Source: Baffinella frigidus (taxonomy: Eukaryota; Cryptophyceae; Cryptomonadales; Baffinellaceae). Taken from it: a DNA stretch of 10,458 bases. Under the pieces are notes generated by a model. That model made no database searches and was not told where the DNA came from. It worked only from the letters and a program-made list of their open reading frames with translations. The position numbers and the translations under genes were made by a program. Below, piece after piece: positions 1 to 5,892 of this stretch (the stretch's first letter is position 1; every line of letters begins with the position of its first letter). The stretch spans positions 313,056 to 323,513 of the forward strand of contig MU646639.1 of the NCBI GenBank assembly GCA_026770585.1, in the 5' to 3' direction.

Positions 1-116
1 TTTAGGGTTTAGGGTTTAGGGTTTAGGGTTTAGGGTTCAGGGTTTAGGGTTTAAGGTTCAAGGTTTAGGGTTTAGGGTTCAGGGTTTAGGGTTTAGGGTT
101 CAGGGTGGCTTTACGG
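1..116 (+). repeat. Interstitial telomere-like array (TTTAGGG)n
   Basis: About sixteen heptamers, mostly TTTAGGG with TTCAGGG and TTAAGGT variants. A left chromosome end would read CCCTAAA on this strand, so this G-rich orientation at the left edge argues against a true terminus and for an interstitial array. It lies downstream of the minus-strand gene and is C-rich on that gene's sense strand. Bases 117-285 show nothing I can assign. Confidence 0.9.
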
Positions 117-285
117 TTTCAGGGTTCGTTGCCATGTTCTAACGCGAGGGAGAGCGCGCGCACACTTTAATGGTTCTGACACGGCCGCAACGTAATCCCG
201 GTGGAAAGGGAACACCGCAAACGTGTTCTCAAGGCTCAGGCCATTTTTCGAGTTGGCGAATCGGCAAAATGAGAACGGCTATCTC

Positions 286-330
286 CTACCAGAACAGCTC
301 TGCACCTACACGAGAATAAATGGACGGAAC
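286..330 (-). CDS. Minus-strand gene, putative last exon
   Basis: Reads VPSIYSRVGAELFW and then TAG at 288-286. The acceptor is the GAG at 333-331, followed by GTT, and the join to the preceding exon (ending at 525) is phase 0. The segment 317-363 is a direct duplicate of 511-558, which spans the donor of the preceding exon. The acceptor therefore lies in a copy of the donor region, and splicing between the copies simply restores the reading frame. The family is not recognised. The exon is short and rests only on frame and the duplicated boundary, so the stop could be wrong if another acceptor is used. Confidence 0.5.
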   Translation of the reverse strand, partial: VPSIYSRVGAELFW

Positions 331-366
331 CTCGGGTGTCTCGTCCAGAATCACGTCCGAATCCCC

Positions 367-505
367 CCCCTGCCCCACACTCGGCTTGGCGGACTGTTCT
401 CAAGTTGACATGCTGTGTGTGCGGTACACATCCGTCAACTTTGGAGCGGAAAAGAGCCCGGACTCATCAATATGGTGAGCTCAAAAAGACAGAGAGAGGG
501 AGCTA
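367..505 (+). mobile_element. TIR introner-like element, copy 1 (intron of minus gene)
   Basis: Matches the element at 1121-1259 along its core: CTCAAGTTGACA, a variable loop, GGTACA..ATCCGTCAACTTTGGAGCGG, then AGAGCCCGG and a CTCA(C/T)CAA..TGGTGA segment, ending in a purine-rich GAGAGAGGGAGCT. The left terminal repeat is decayed. It fills intron 331-524 of the minus-strand gene and lies antisense to it. On each side it abuts one of the two roughly 47 bp exon-boundary copies (317-363 and 511-558). Confidence 0.75.
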
Positions 506-524
506 AAGGATAAATGGACGCAAC

Positions 525-683
525 CTCGACTGTCTCGTCCACAACCTCGTCCGAATCCTCACTCATCTCGTCCGAATCTTCAGCCTCGTGACCGGCCTCG
601 TGACCGGTCGCGTCCGGACCCCCGTCCGAATCCGAGTTTTGCAGCCCGATCCTCAACCGCTCCTCCAGGGGGAGACCGCGTAC
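525..683 (-). CDS. Minus-strand gene, acidic exon
   Basis: A 53-codon open segment, phase 0 at both ends. It begins VRGLPLEERLRIGLQNSD after an AAG acceptor at 686-684 and ends DEVVDETVE before a GTTGCG donor at 524. The second half is strongly acidic, with repeated (E)DSDE and GHEA units, suggesting a disordered acidic tail. The first twenty codons are duplicated at 810-870. That copy keeps LPLEERLRIGLQNS but then runs into TAG, so it looks like a dead copy in the intron. No known domain is recognised; a protein-binding or chaperone-like acidic tail is only a guess. The conserved reading frame between copies supports coding. Confidence 0.6.
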
Positions 684-809
684 CTTCCCAGGGCAGAAAT
701 CGGGGTTTCATCGATTGTCAAACACGACCGCGACGAGCCAGAGGGCGAGGTGCGAGAGACAAGGGATACGATGTTTTTCGAGGAAACCGAATGACGAATT
801 CCAATCTAA

Positions 810-870
810 GAGTTTTGGAGCCCGATTCTGAGCCGCTCTTCCAGAGGGAGGCCGCGTGCCTGGCCAGGGA
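810..870 (-). pseudogene. Decayed copy of the acidic exon's 5' end
   Basis: Direct duplicate of 634-692 with roughly one mismatch in five. It has a CAG in front of GCACGCGG where the functional copy has AAG|GTACGCGG, and a TAG stop soon after LQNS. It lies in intron 684-1275 of the minus gene, 117 bases from the exon it copies. It could act as a decoy 3' splice site. Confidence 0.7.
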
Positions 871-896
871 GAGACGTTTGTTGATATCAGCACGGG

Positions 897-1056
897 TGGG
901 TGGTTTCGGGTTTCGGGATCGGGGTTTGAGGCTCTGGGTTCTGGGTTTGGGCTGTGGGGTTTGGGGTTTGGGGTTTGAGGTTTATGGTTCAGGGTTCTGG
1001 GTTTCTGGGGTTTAGGGTTCAGGGTTCAGGGTTCAGGGTTCAGGGGTGAGGGTTTC
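897..1056 (-). repeat. Degenerate telomere-like array in minus-gene intron
   Basis: GGGTTTGGGGTTTGGGG, GGGTTCAGGG and GGGTTCTGGG variants on the plus strand, that is CCCTAAACCC-like on the sense strand of the minus gene. It starts about 30 bases upstream (in sense) of the CAG before the decayed exon copy at 810-870. It is more diverged than the array at 1-116. Confidence 0.85.
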
Positions 1057-1120
1057 GGGTTGAGACCCACACGTCGATCTCCTCATCGTCTGTATCCATC
1101 TCGCGCTTCTCCCGCCCCCC
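1057..1120 (-). pseudogene. Decayed copy of the Lys/Glu-rich exon
   Basis: Direct duplicate of 1266-1330 in the same orientation. In sense it still reads REKREMDTDDEEIDV, where the exon reads REKREKDKDDEEIDER, followed in both by GTCTCAACCC. The copy directly abuts the TIR element at 1121-1259, and the exon copy begins 6 bases beyond the other end of that element. Confidence 0.75.
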
Positions 1121-1259
1121 CTAGCGCTGCCTCTCTCGGGTTGACAGACTATCCTCAAGTTGACACGCTTGCTTCCCGGTACAAATCCGTCAACTTTGGA
1201 GCGGGAAAGAGCCCAGGCTCACCAAATTGGTGATACCAAATAGACCGAGACAGAGCTAG
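1121..1259 (+). mobile_element. TIR introner-like element, copy 2 (best complete copy)
   Basis: 139 bp, starting CTAGCGCTGCCTCTCTCGG and ending CCGAGACAGAGCTAG, so the ends are imperfect inverted repeats of about 18 bases. Inside is a second stem AAGTTGAC..GTCAACTT around GGTACAAATCC, followed by GGAAAGAGCCCAGGCTCACC and an AATTGGT palindrome. No coding capacity; a non-autonomous DNA element. It lies inside intron 684-1275 of the minus gene, directly between two 64 bp copies of an exon boundary. Confidence 0.85.
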
Positions 1260-1275
1260 GGTTGAGGGTTGAGAC

Positions 1276-1344
1276 CCGCTCGTCAATTTCCTCGTCATCC
1301 TTATCCTTCTCGCGCTTCTCCCGGTCTCCCTTCTCCATCAGAGC
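1276..1344 (-). CDS. Minus-strand gene, Lys/Glu-rich exon
   Basis: 23 codons, phase 0, beginning ALMEKGDREKREK and ending DDEEIDER. The acceptor is CGGCAG at 1350-1345 and the donor GTCTCA starts at 1275. The charged, probably helical or disordered peptide is preserved in the duplicate at 1057-1120, which supports the frame. The join to the upstream exon (1554-1617) is unresolved, because that exon ends in phase 1 at its best donor. A small exon may be missing, or the weaker GTCAAC donor inside that exon may be used. The join to the acidic exon at 683 is in phase. Confidence 0.5.
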
Positions 1345-1439
1345 CTGCCGTGTTCAAGAAATCTTTATTGGTCGAGACACCGAGAGGACAACGCGCTGCT
1401 CGCTTTGGTGAGCCCACTTGAGCCCGAATGCACTAAGTC

Positions 1440-1535
1440 ACACCAATTGGGGTTCACCAATTTGGTGAGCCCGGGCTCTTTTCCGCAGAACGTCAACTGG
1501 AGAATAGTCGGCCAACCCAACTGATGCAGAGCTAG
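1440..1535 (-). mobile_element. TIR introner-like element, copy 3, internally deleted
   Basis: Read on the minus strand from 1535 it starts CTAGCTCTGCATCAGTTGGG, then GACTATTCTCCAGTTGACGTTC, then jumps to GGAAAAGAGCCCGGGCTCACC and AATTGGTGA. Compared with 1121-1259 the loop between the two inner stems is missing. It sits in the intron between exons 1554-1617 and 1276-1344 of the minus gene, in sense orientation. The far end is not clear. Confidence 0.75.
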
Positions 1536-1553
1536 CCCTGGCCTGGCCCACAC

Positions 1554-1617
1554 CTTCCTTTCGTGAGGTCAGGTTGACCCTGAACTTCTCGACGCTACCC
1601 GACTGAGGGTAGTCTAC
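1554..1617 (-). CDS. Minus-strand gene, second exon
   Basis: Reads VDYPQSGSVEKFRVNLTSRKE plus one base. The acceptor is GGCAG|GTAG at 1618 and the donor GAAG|GTGTGG is at 1553, leaving phase 1. It joins the preceding exon in frame as ..KKRK-VDYPQ... The intron between them, 1618-1712, is 95 bp and starts GTGAGC. No known domain. Confidence 0.55.
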
Positions 1618-1712
1618 CTGCCGTGAAAACACCGGTTGGCCCCTGCAAGCTCGAGATGCTGCTCGTTGCGGCATGTTGGAGCCCGGTGCCCATGTACCCT
1701 AGCTCCGCTCAC

Positions 1713-2036
1713 CTTGCGTTTCTTGTAGTACTTCTCAGGCATCGACACCATCCGCCCCCCGCGCAACCTCAAACTCAGCCCCCCCGCCCCATCCAGCGCC
1801 GCCTCCCCGCTCACACCGCGCTCCAGGCAGATCTTGTCCAGCCTCCCCGCCCCGCACGCGCTCCGTCCTCCCGTCCGAGCAGAATCGCCGTGTGGGATGC
1901 CGTTTTCTCGGCATCCCCATGGGATCGCGCGCCCCGCTTCGCCAGAGCGCGTACGCCCTGCGCCCCCCGTCAAGCCGGTGATGACAGCCGCTGACACGAG
2001 CAGCAGCGCGACCCGCCGGCGCATCACGAATGCCAT
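1713..2036 (-). CDS. Minus-strand gene, first exon with N-terminal signal
   Basis: 108 codons starting at an ATG at 2036-2034 in an A-rich, purine -3 context (AAAAAAATGG). The N-terminus MAFVMRRRVALLLVSAAV has a basic n-region and a hydrophobic stretch of about 15 residues, followed by GLTGG, as in a signal peptide or the first part of a plastid-targeting leader. Further on there is a Gly-rich segment with LRLRGG (residues about 89-94), identical to the ubiquitin C-terminal tail, but no ubiquitin fold is visible before it. The exon ends EKYYKKRK before a GTGAGC donor. Product not recognised. The whole protein would be about 220 aa or more. Confidence 0.55.
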
Positions 2037-2631
2037 TTTTTTCGCTTTCAAGAGTCGCTTTACTGTCGGAGTTCCCCATCTGCGGGGAACTTCGACAGAG
2101 TTGGCGGGAATTTGGCGCGGGAGGGGGATTTTACGAGGTGCGACGCCTCCAGGGAGAGGATACAGCTCGGCCGGCTCGGGAATTCACCTCCAGCTCATCG
2201 GAAGGAAGGCCCCTTCTCGCGTTCTGAACACAGGTAGTTTCCGTCCGCGCTGGAAAAAGAAATCTCCCCAACAGGCAACACACTTCAGAGTATGCATCTC
2301 GCGCTATTCCGCGGAGCTAACGCGGAGGTTTTTCGCCGTGTGAGCGATCTCTTGAGGGCTATGTGCACTCTCTCAACGTGGAGGTTATCCGGGCGTTGGG
2401 GGGCGACTAGGGTGCAAGTCAGTGGTGCCAGAGAGGTTGTGAACTCGAATGAGGTCTTGTTCACCCCCGCGACTTACCTTTATTGCGAAGCATGAGGTCG
2501 GTCCTCGTGCTTCTTGCGGTACGCACATGCGCCATTCGACTGGTCGATCCGCATGTGCTTGAGGGTCCTTGCACCTACCACGCCCTGAACCAGAACACCC
2601 GCAGCTTGCAGGAGGGGCTCGGCACGGATCA
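2037..2631. other. Region between divergent gene starts; possible shared promoter
   Basis: 595 bases between the likely start of the minus gene and the earliest likely start of the plus gene. I see no TATA box or array. A plus-strand open stretch from 2292 (MHLALFRGANAEVF..) has no homology that I recognise and no clear splice partner. If the first plus exon is wrongly placed, this stretch could hold other exons. Confidence 0.35.
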
Positions 2632-2733
2632 ATGCGCGCCTCCCCGTCCAACCGCAAGATGGCGGCGGCCCCGGCGCCCGGGCTCCGCGCTGCGTTGGAA
2701 TCTGTGCTGCAAGCGGCTGGATCGCTCGACCAG
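2632..2733 (+). CDS. F-box/WD40 gene, putative exon 1
   Basis: 34 codons from ATG at 2632; a second in-frame ATG at 2659 (AAGATGGCGG, good purine context) could be the true start. It is Ala/Pro-rich (MAAAPAPGLRAALE) followed by a likely helix ending AAGSLDQ. The donor is CAG|GTGCTG, phase 0, which fits the next exon at 3469. CAGGTGCTG also occurs at the acceptor of the exon at 5224. Assignment to this gene is by frame and position only. Confidence 0.45.
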
Positions 2734-2776
2734 GTGCTGATGCGCTCATGCGAGATCCACCAGGACTCTGAAGTGG

Positions 2777-2901
2777 ACTTGCCGAGTTCGTTTCCGAAGG
2801 TTTATTTGTACAGGCCAAGGTTTATAGCAGTTGCCCGATGAGTTGCCCTCATCGGGCAACTTCTCCACACAAACTGACCTGTGGGAACGAACTCGGCAAG
2901 T
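2777..2901. repeat. Nested palindromic element in intron 1
   Basis: Outer inverted arms of 16 bp, ACTTGCCGAGTTCGTT (2777-2792) and its complement at 2886-2901. Inside is a perfect 14 bp hairpin, AGTTGCCCGATGAG (2829-2842) against 2848-2861, with a 5-base loop. Size and structure fit a MITE or fold-back element. No coding sequence. Confidence 0.85.
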
Positions 2902-3008
2902 TCAGTTCGCAGTTCCTGGTTGATGTCAGTCACCCAAGACGAGAGCGCTTGCTCCGCCAGGCATCTCAAATAGTATCATCGCTTGAGGTTGGCGCATGTT
3001 CATAGGCT

Positions 3009-3169
3009 CGCAACCTATAATTAGTTTTGTAAAGTAACTCCTTCCTGGTACAAATTATAAAACGAAACTTCGTTTAAAAATAAATTGGAGCCCTTTTTAG
3101 TTTTAAGTGGACTTTGTTTTATAATTTGTACCAGAACGAGTTACTTTACAAAACTAATTATAGGTTGCG
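3009..3169. mobile_element. AT-rich MITE with 32 bp inverted repeats
   Basis: Arms 3009-3040 and 3138-3169 are perfect reverse complements (CGCAACCTATAATTAG..). An inner pair, 3045-3063 (CTGGTACAAATTATAAAAC) and 3116-3134, is also perfect. The element is markedly AT-richer than its GC-rich surroundings and lies in intron 1. With near-perfect arms it is probably a recent insertion of a non-autonomous fold-back or MITE element. Confidence 0.9.
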
Positions 3170-3304
3170 CCGCTATTAATGTATAGTACCAAGAAACCCG
3201 GATGTGAGGTACCAGGAACCTCTGAGTATCAGAGAAACCGCTTGTCCGTTGGAAGCGGTACGGGGAAGTAACATCAGGGGGGGTGATTTGGCTGGCAGTC
3301 GCTG

Positions 3305-3355
3305 CGGGTTTGATGTGTTGAGGGGTTTGATGTGGTGAGGGGTGTGATGTGGCAG
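3305..3355 (+). repeat. 17 bp minirepeat, three units
   Basis: Units close to GGGGTTTGATGTGGTGA repeated three times; the last unit ends in GGCAG, the start of the exon-2-like copy. It is inside intron 1. Confidence 0.75.
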
Positions 3356-3400
3356 GCACAGAGCTCTCCGAGCTTCTGACAGGCGGATGTCATGGCTGCT
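3348..3400 (+). pseudogene. Decayed copy of exon 2's 5' end
   Basis: Direct duplicate of 3462-3528, with deletions. Shared blocks are GTGGCAGGCACAG, GAGCT..CTTCTGACA and GCGGAT.TCATGGCTGC. It keeps ELSELL but the exon's frame is broken by small deletions. It lies 68 bases upstream of the real acceptor and could be a decoy 3' splice site. Confidence 0.7.
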
Positions 3401-3468
3401 TATCCCCGAAATTCCTGCGCAGCCCCCTGTGTTGGTAGTAATACAGATCTCTATGTTTGGTGTGGCAG

Positions 3469-3570
3469 GCACAGCACGCAGAACTATCGGAGCTGCTTCT
3501 GACAACCGCGGCGGATTTCATGGCTGCCAACGACGGCCAAGGCCCCACGGGCCGGAAGGCCCCCCGCGAC
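3469..3570 (+). CDS. F-box/WD40 gene, putative exon 2
   Basis: 34 codons, phase 0 on both sides. It reads AQHAELSELLLTTAADFMAA then NDGQGPTGRKAPRD. The acceptor is GTGGCAG|GCA (CAG at 3466-3468) and the donor GTGAGA is at 3571. The first half is a probable amphipathic helix; the rest is polar. An alternative acceptor at 3474 would drop two codons without changing frame. No known domain. Support comes from frame continuity with flanking exons and from the partial duplicate upstream. Confidence 0.55.
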
Positions 3571-3926
3571 GTGAGAGGCCTTTGCTGCCTCCTTGCCCCC
3601 TAAACCCTAAGGCCCATGAATTTCCCCCTGTGGAATAGCCCGAAGGGCTAAACCCTAGGGTTTGGCCCCGAAACCGTTGGGTTTAGCCCTATGGAGGCTA
3701 GGGTTTAGCCGTTGATGCCACTATTGTGACTTGCTGACACAGTACCTCTTATTATCATTCATACACGTACCCTAGGGGCCGCCATTCATCCCCCCCCCAC
3801 CCGGTCTCGAGTTGACCCCAGGGTATGTCTGGCAACTTAAGATCACGTTGCCCACTAAACCGCTAGGATTCCTTGCGGTCGTGATGAATGATTTCTGGTA
3901 CAAAAAAGTCGGACACGTATTGTAGT

Positions 3927-3950
3927 GGTACAAATCTGTCAACTTTTGTG
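3927..3950 (+). mobile_element. Fragment of the introner-like element core
   Basis: GGTACAAATCTGTCAACTTT matches the inner stem of the element at 1121-1259 (GGTACAAATCCGTCAACTTT) with one change. The flanks are too diverged to set limits; a GAAGCTAG at about 4009-4016 may be a remnant end. Confidence 0.55.
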
Positions 3951-4164
3951 ATCGAGGGTTATTCAACGATTTGACCCCTACTCAGCTCCAGGCTGGGGAA
4001 GCTAGGTTTTGCCGGGACGAGAGGTCATGCGCACTCTACATGGCGAGGGTAACTTCGTTGTGTACGAAGCTTAGGCAAATTTCGGTGTGTACGGCAGTTT
4101 CAAGTTTCCCGCATCTTTCTACTAGTTCCTTGTGAGATTTCACGCGCCCGCTCGTTTCCACTAT

Positions 4165-4318
4165 CTAGCTCTGTCCCAGTAAAATTGGGCTCGCCATTAT
4201 TTCGCCTCCCCCCTCAATTTCACATGTGAATTTTGACACCCCCCCATGCAATTCACCTGTGAAATTTCGGGGGGGGGCGAAATAATGGCGAGCCCAAATT
4301 GAAGTGGGGCATAGCTAG
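4165..4318. mobile_element. TIR element of the CTAGCTCTG family, different interior
   Basis: 154 bp with ends CTAGCTCTGTCCCAGTAAAA and ..GGGGCATAGCTAG. A long inner arm, GGGCTCGCCATTATTTCGCC, is perfectly repeated inverted at about 4274-4296. The interior has ACATGTGA/CACCTGTGAAATT palindromes and poly-C/poly-G arms. The terminal sequence matches the introner-like elements but the centre is different, so it is a sub-family. It ends 36 bases before the exon 3 acceptor. Confidence 0.85.
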
Positions 4319-4354
4319 ACTGTTTCCCGGGGGTCGGTTGGTTGCGCCCCGCAG

Positions 4355-4546
4355 GGTGGGGGCAGTGTGCTGACAACCGATCCGGGAGAGGCCTTCATTG
4401 ATACCAACACGGCCGCCATGCATGAGCAGGACCAGGGTGGCGAGTACAAGCTTGTCCGGGGATGTTCGTTGGTGGACAAGAAGGGGCAAGGACGGGAGGA
4501 GCCGCGAGCTGGGCGCATCCTCGCTGACCGGGAGGCCCTCACCCTG
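4355..4546 (+). CDS. F-box/WD40 gene, exon 3 with start of F-box
   Basis: 64 codons, phase 0 at both ends. The acceptor is CCCCGCAG|GGT at 4354 and the donor CTG|GTGCGT is at 4547. It reads GGGSVLTTDPGEAFIDTNTA and onward, and ends ILADREALTL. That end, joined to VLRFLDAPALCR of the next exon, matches the F-box pattern L(P)xExLxxVLxFL; the usual Pro is Ala here. The last 32 bases and the donor are duplicated at 4652-4690. An inverted pair at 4462-4481 and 4557-4576 overlaps the exon, so a shorter exon ending at a GTCCGG donor near 4454 cannot be excluded. Confidence 0.6.
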
Positions 4547-4651
4547 GTGCGTCCTCCTTGTCCACGAACAAACATCTTTGGCTACGGATGAACCTTTGGG
4601 GGTGCACCCCCACCGACCTTTCCACCAAGCGTCCGTGTAGACGAACAAAAA

Positions 4652-4690
4652 GCATCCTCGCTGATCGCGAAGCCCTCACCCTGGTGCGTA
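4652..4690 (+). pseudogene. Copy of the F-box exon 3' end and donor
   Basis: Matches 4515-4553 with about three changes in the first 36 bases, and still reads ILADREALTL followed by GTGCGT. A third, shorter copy of the donor side (ACCCTGGTGCGTCC and CCACGAACA) is at 4946-4979, directly after the end of the introner-like element at 4853-4945. If the copy kept an acceptor it could serve as an alternative exon, but I see none with a pyrimidine tract. Confidence 0.7.
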
Positions 4691-4852
4691 TCCCACACAC
4701 CGCACTTTCAAGGGGTCTCGAATGACTCCTGAGCAATAAGACCTAGGACCCTACGGAAGGCAACCTGTAGGGACATAGGGGGGTTCCTACGGATAAGGTA
4801 ACGGAAACTCGGCCCATTTTGGGCCGAACATTCCGGCGTAGTCTGCTGTGTG

Positions 4853-4945
4853 GCTACCTCTGTCTCAATCTCTTTGGGGATCTTTCCCGCACCAAAGTTG
4901 ACGGATTTGTACCGCGTACCCTGCATGTCAACTTGAGAATAGTCA
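4853..4945 (-). mobile_element. TIR introner-like element, copy 4
   Basis: Reverse-orientation relative of 1121-1259. It starts CTACCTCTGTCTC, then CTTTCCCGCACCAAAGTTGAC, GGATTTGTACCGCG, and GTCAACTTGAGAATAGTC. It lacks the GGCTCACC segment. It lies in intron 3 and its right end abuts ACCCTGGTGCGTCC, a copy of the exon 3 donor site. Confidence 0.75.
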
Positions 4946-5126
4946 ACCCTGGTGCGTCCTCGTCCACGAACACACATGTTTGTCCGCGGACCAAGATGCG
5001 TGCTCCCAAGATGTTCCGGTGTGCCGTGCGTCCACGCACAAAGATCCACCCCGAGCCTCACGTGCTCTAACACTCTCACGCTCACGCTCTGAGCGCCCTC
5101 CCCCTCCCCCCCGGGTGCTGCGTTTG

Positions 5127-5213
5127 CCCTAAACCCTCAACCTTCAACCCCAAACCCCAAACCCTAAACCCTAAACCCTAAACCCTAAACCCCCAACCCT
5201 CAACCCTCAACCC
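5127..5213 (+). repeat. Telomere-like array upstream of F-box exon
   Basis: CCCTAAA heptamers with CCCTCAA and CCCCAAA variants, C-rich on the sense strand. The array ends about ten bases before the acceptor CCCCCAG at 5223. On its left is GGGTGCTGCGTTTGCC (5113-5128), a short copy of the exon start AGGTGCTGCGATTCC (5222-5236), so the array sits between two copies of the 3' splice site region. Confidence 0.85.
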
Positions 5214-5223
5214 TTCCCCCCAG

Positions 5224-5298
5224 GTGCTGCGATTCCTGGACGCGCCAGCGCTGTGCCGGTGCGCGCGCGTCTGTGCCGCATGGCGCACCGCCGCCCAC
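5224..5298 (+). CDS. F-box/WD40 gene, exon 4: core of F-box
   Basis: 25 codons, phase 0: VLRFLDAPALCR and then CARVCAAWRTAAH. This is the central and C-terminal part of an F-box (VLxFLDxxxLxxCxxVCxxWR), which forms the Skp1-binding helices. The acceptor is CCCCCAG|GTG and the donor CAC|GTAACC is at 5299. The last 35 bases are repeated perfectly at 5409-5443 in the intron, where the donor T is missing (CACGAACCC instead of CACGTAACCC). Confidence 0.87.
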
Positions 5299-5408
5299 GT
5301 AACCCCCCCCCCCCGCGGGCCCTACCACTTAGCGAGAGACCTTTGTTACTACCTAGAAAGAGACCTTTGTTACTGTACCCCTAACATGACGAGAGGGCGG
5401 GGAATGAA

Positions 5409-5471
5409 GCGCGTCTGTGCCGCATGGCGCACCGCCGCCCACGAACCCCCCCCCGGCGCCCTACCCAACTC
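5409..5471 (+). pseudogene. Perfect 35 bp copy of exon 4's 3' end
   Basis: 5409-5443 equals 5265-5299 without a mismatch, and similarity continues through the poly-C run and CCCTACC to about 5471. Loss of the T removes the GT donor. Its identity to the exon, unlike older copies elsewhere, points to a recent event or to gene conversion. The TIR element 5472-5590 follows directly. Between the copies is a repeated GAGACCTTTGTTACT (5336 and 5360). Confidence 0.85.
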
Positions 5472-5590
5472 CTAGCTCTGCCTGAGTAAAACTGGGCTCG
5501 CCATAAAACACATTTGGAACAGAATCTCCAGTACAAAAGGGCAACTAACATGCTTGAATGGCGAGCCGAGTTTTGCTGAGGGAGAGCTAG
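5472..5590. mobile_element. TIR element of the CTAGCTCTG family, short form
   Basis: 119 bp. Left end CTAGCTCTGCCTGAGTAAAA followed by CTGGGCTCGCCAT; right end ATGGCGAGCC then GTTTTGCTGAGGGAGAGCTAG: imperfect inverted repeats of about 33 bases. The centre is unique and small. It shares its ends with 4165-4318 and lies in intron 4. Confidence 0.87.
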
Positions 5591-5676
5591 CTGATGTCCA
5601 CGACTGTCGACTGCACCGGGCAGGCTTCGTACCGGGAGGGAAGGGGGGGGGGCGAAATGCCACGGCACGAGGGGTT

Positions 5677-5753
5677 GGGGGTTGGGGGGATAGGGGTTAG
5701 GGGATAGGGGGTAGGGTTCAGAGTGCAAGGTTTAGGGTTTAAGGGTGCAGGGT
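5677..5753 (+). repeat. Degenerate telomere-like array, G-rich on sense strand
   Basis: GGGGTTGGGGGTTGGGGGGATAG, GGGGTTAGGGG and GGTTTAGGGTTTAAGGG variants. It is the only clear intronic array here in G-rich sense orientation. It ends 43 bases before the exon 5 acceptor. Confidence 0.8.
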
Positions 5754-5796
5754 GGGAATTGGCGACAGCTCCTGAAACGCTGGCTTCGCTCGGCAG

Positions 5797-5892
5797 GACG
5801 AGAGGCTGTGGATGTGGCTGTTCCGGAAGTCTGAGTTCCCCTGGCCGAGTGTCATGACTACATCTTGGCGCAAGGACTACATCGCACATGAG
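5797..5892 (+). CDS. F-box/WD40 gene, exon 5: post-F-box segment
   Basis: 32 codons, phase 0: DERLWMWLFRKSEFPW then PSVMTTSWRKDYIAHE. The (D)E.LW..LF...FP......SW+..Y pattern is typical of the segment right after an F-box in F-box/WD40 and related proteins. The acceptor is TCGGCAG at 5796 and the donor GAG|GTGCGA is at 5893. No duplicated copy of this exon was found. Confidence 0.87.

Larger units (their letters stand above)
3571..4354 (+). other. Intron 2, non-coding
   Basis: 784 bases. It holds mixed-orientation telomere-like heptamers at about 3599-3720 (including CTAAACCCTAGGGTTT palindromes). A fragment of the introner core lies at about 3927-3950 (GGTACAAATCTGTCAACTTT). The TIR element 4165-4318 is also here. 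No exon is visible between. Confidence 0.5.

Noticed and set aside
1-116. True chromosome end
   Set aside because: At a left end the plus strand should read CCCTAAA; here it reads TTTAGGG, and the right-edge array is also in the inward orientation.
900-1015. Frame with GFGVWGLGFRVWG-type peptide
   Set aside because: Translation of degenerate telomere-like repeats, not a protein.
1713-1760. Ubiquitin-ribosomal protein fusion, from LRLRGG followed by KYYKKRK
   Set aside because: No ubiquitin fold before the motif and the downstream residues do not continue as a ribosomal protein tail.
2292-2495. Small plus-strand gene MHLALFRGANAEVF..
   Set aside because: No recognised family, no splice partner and no duplicated copy; it lies between divergent starts and may be chance.
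4253-4736. Minus-strand frames with a repeated RTRVRASRSARM peptide
   Set aside because: The repeat is the reverse strand of the duplicated ILADREALTL exon end; the plus-strand reading completes an F-box, so the minus reading is a shadow.
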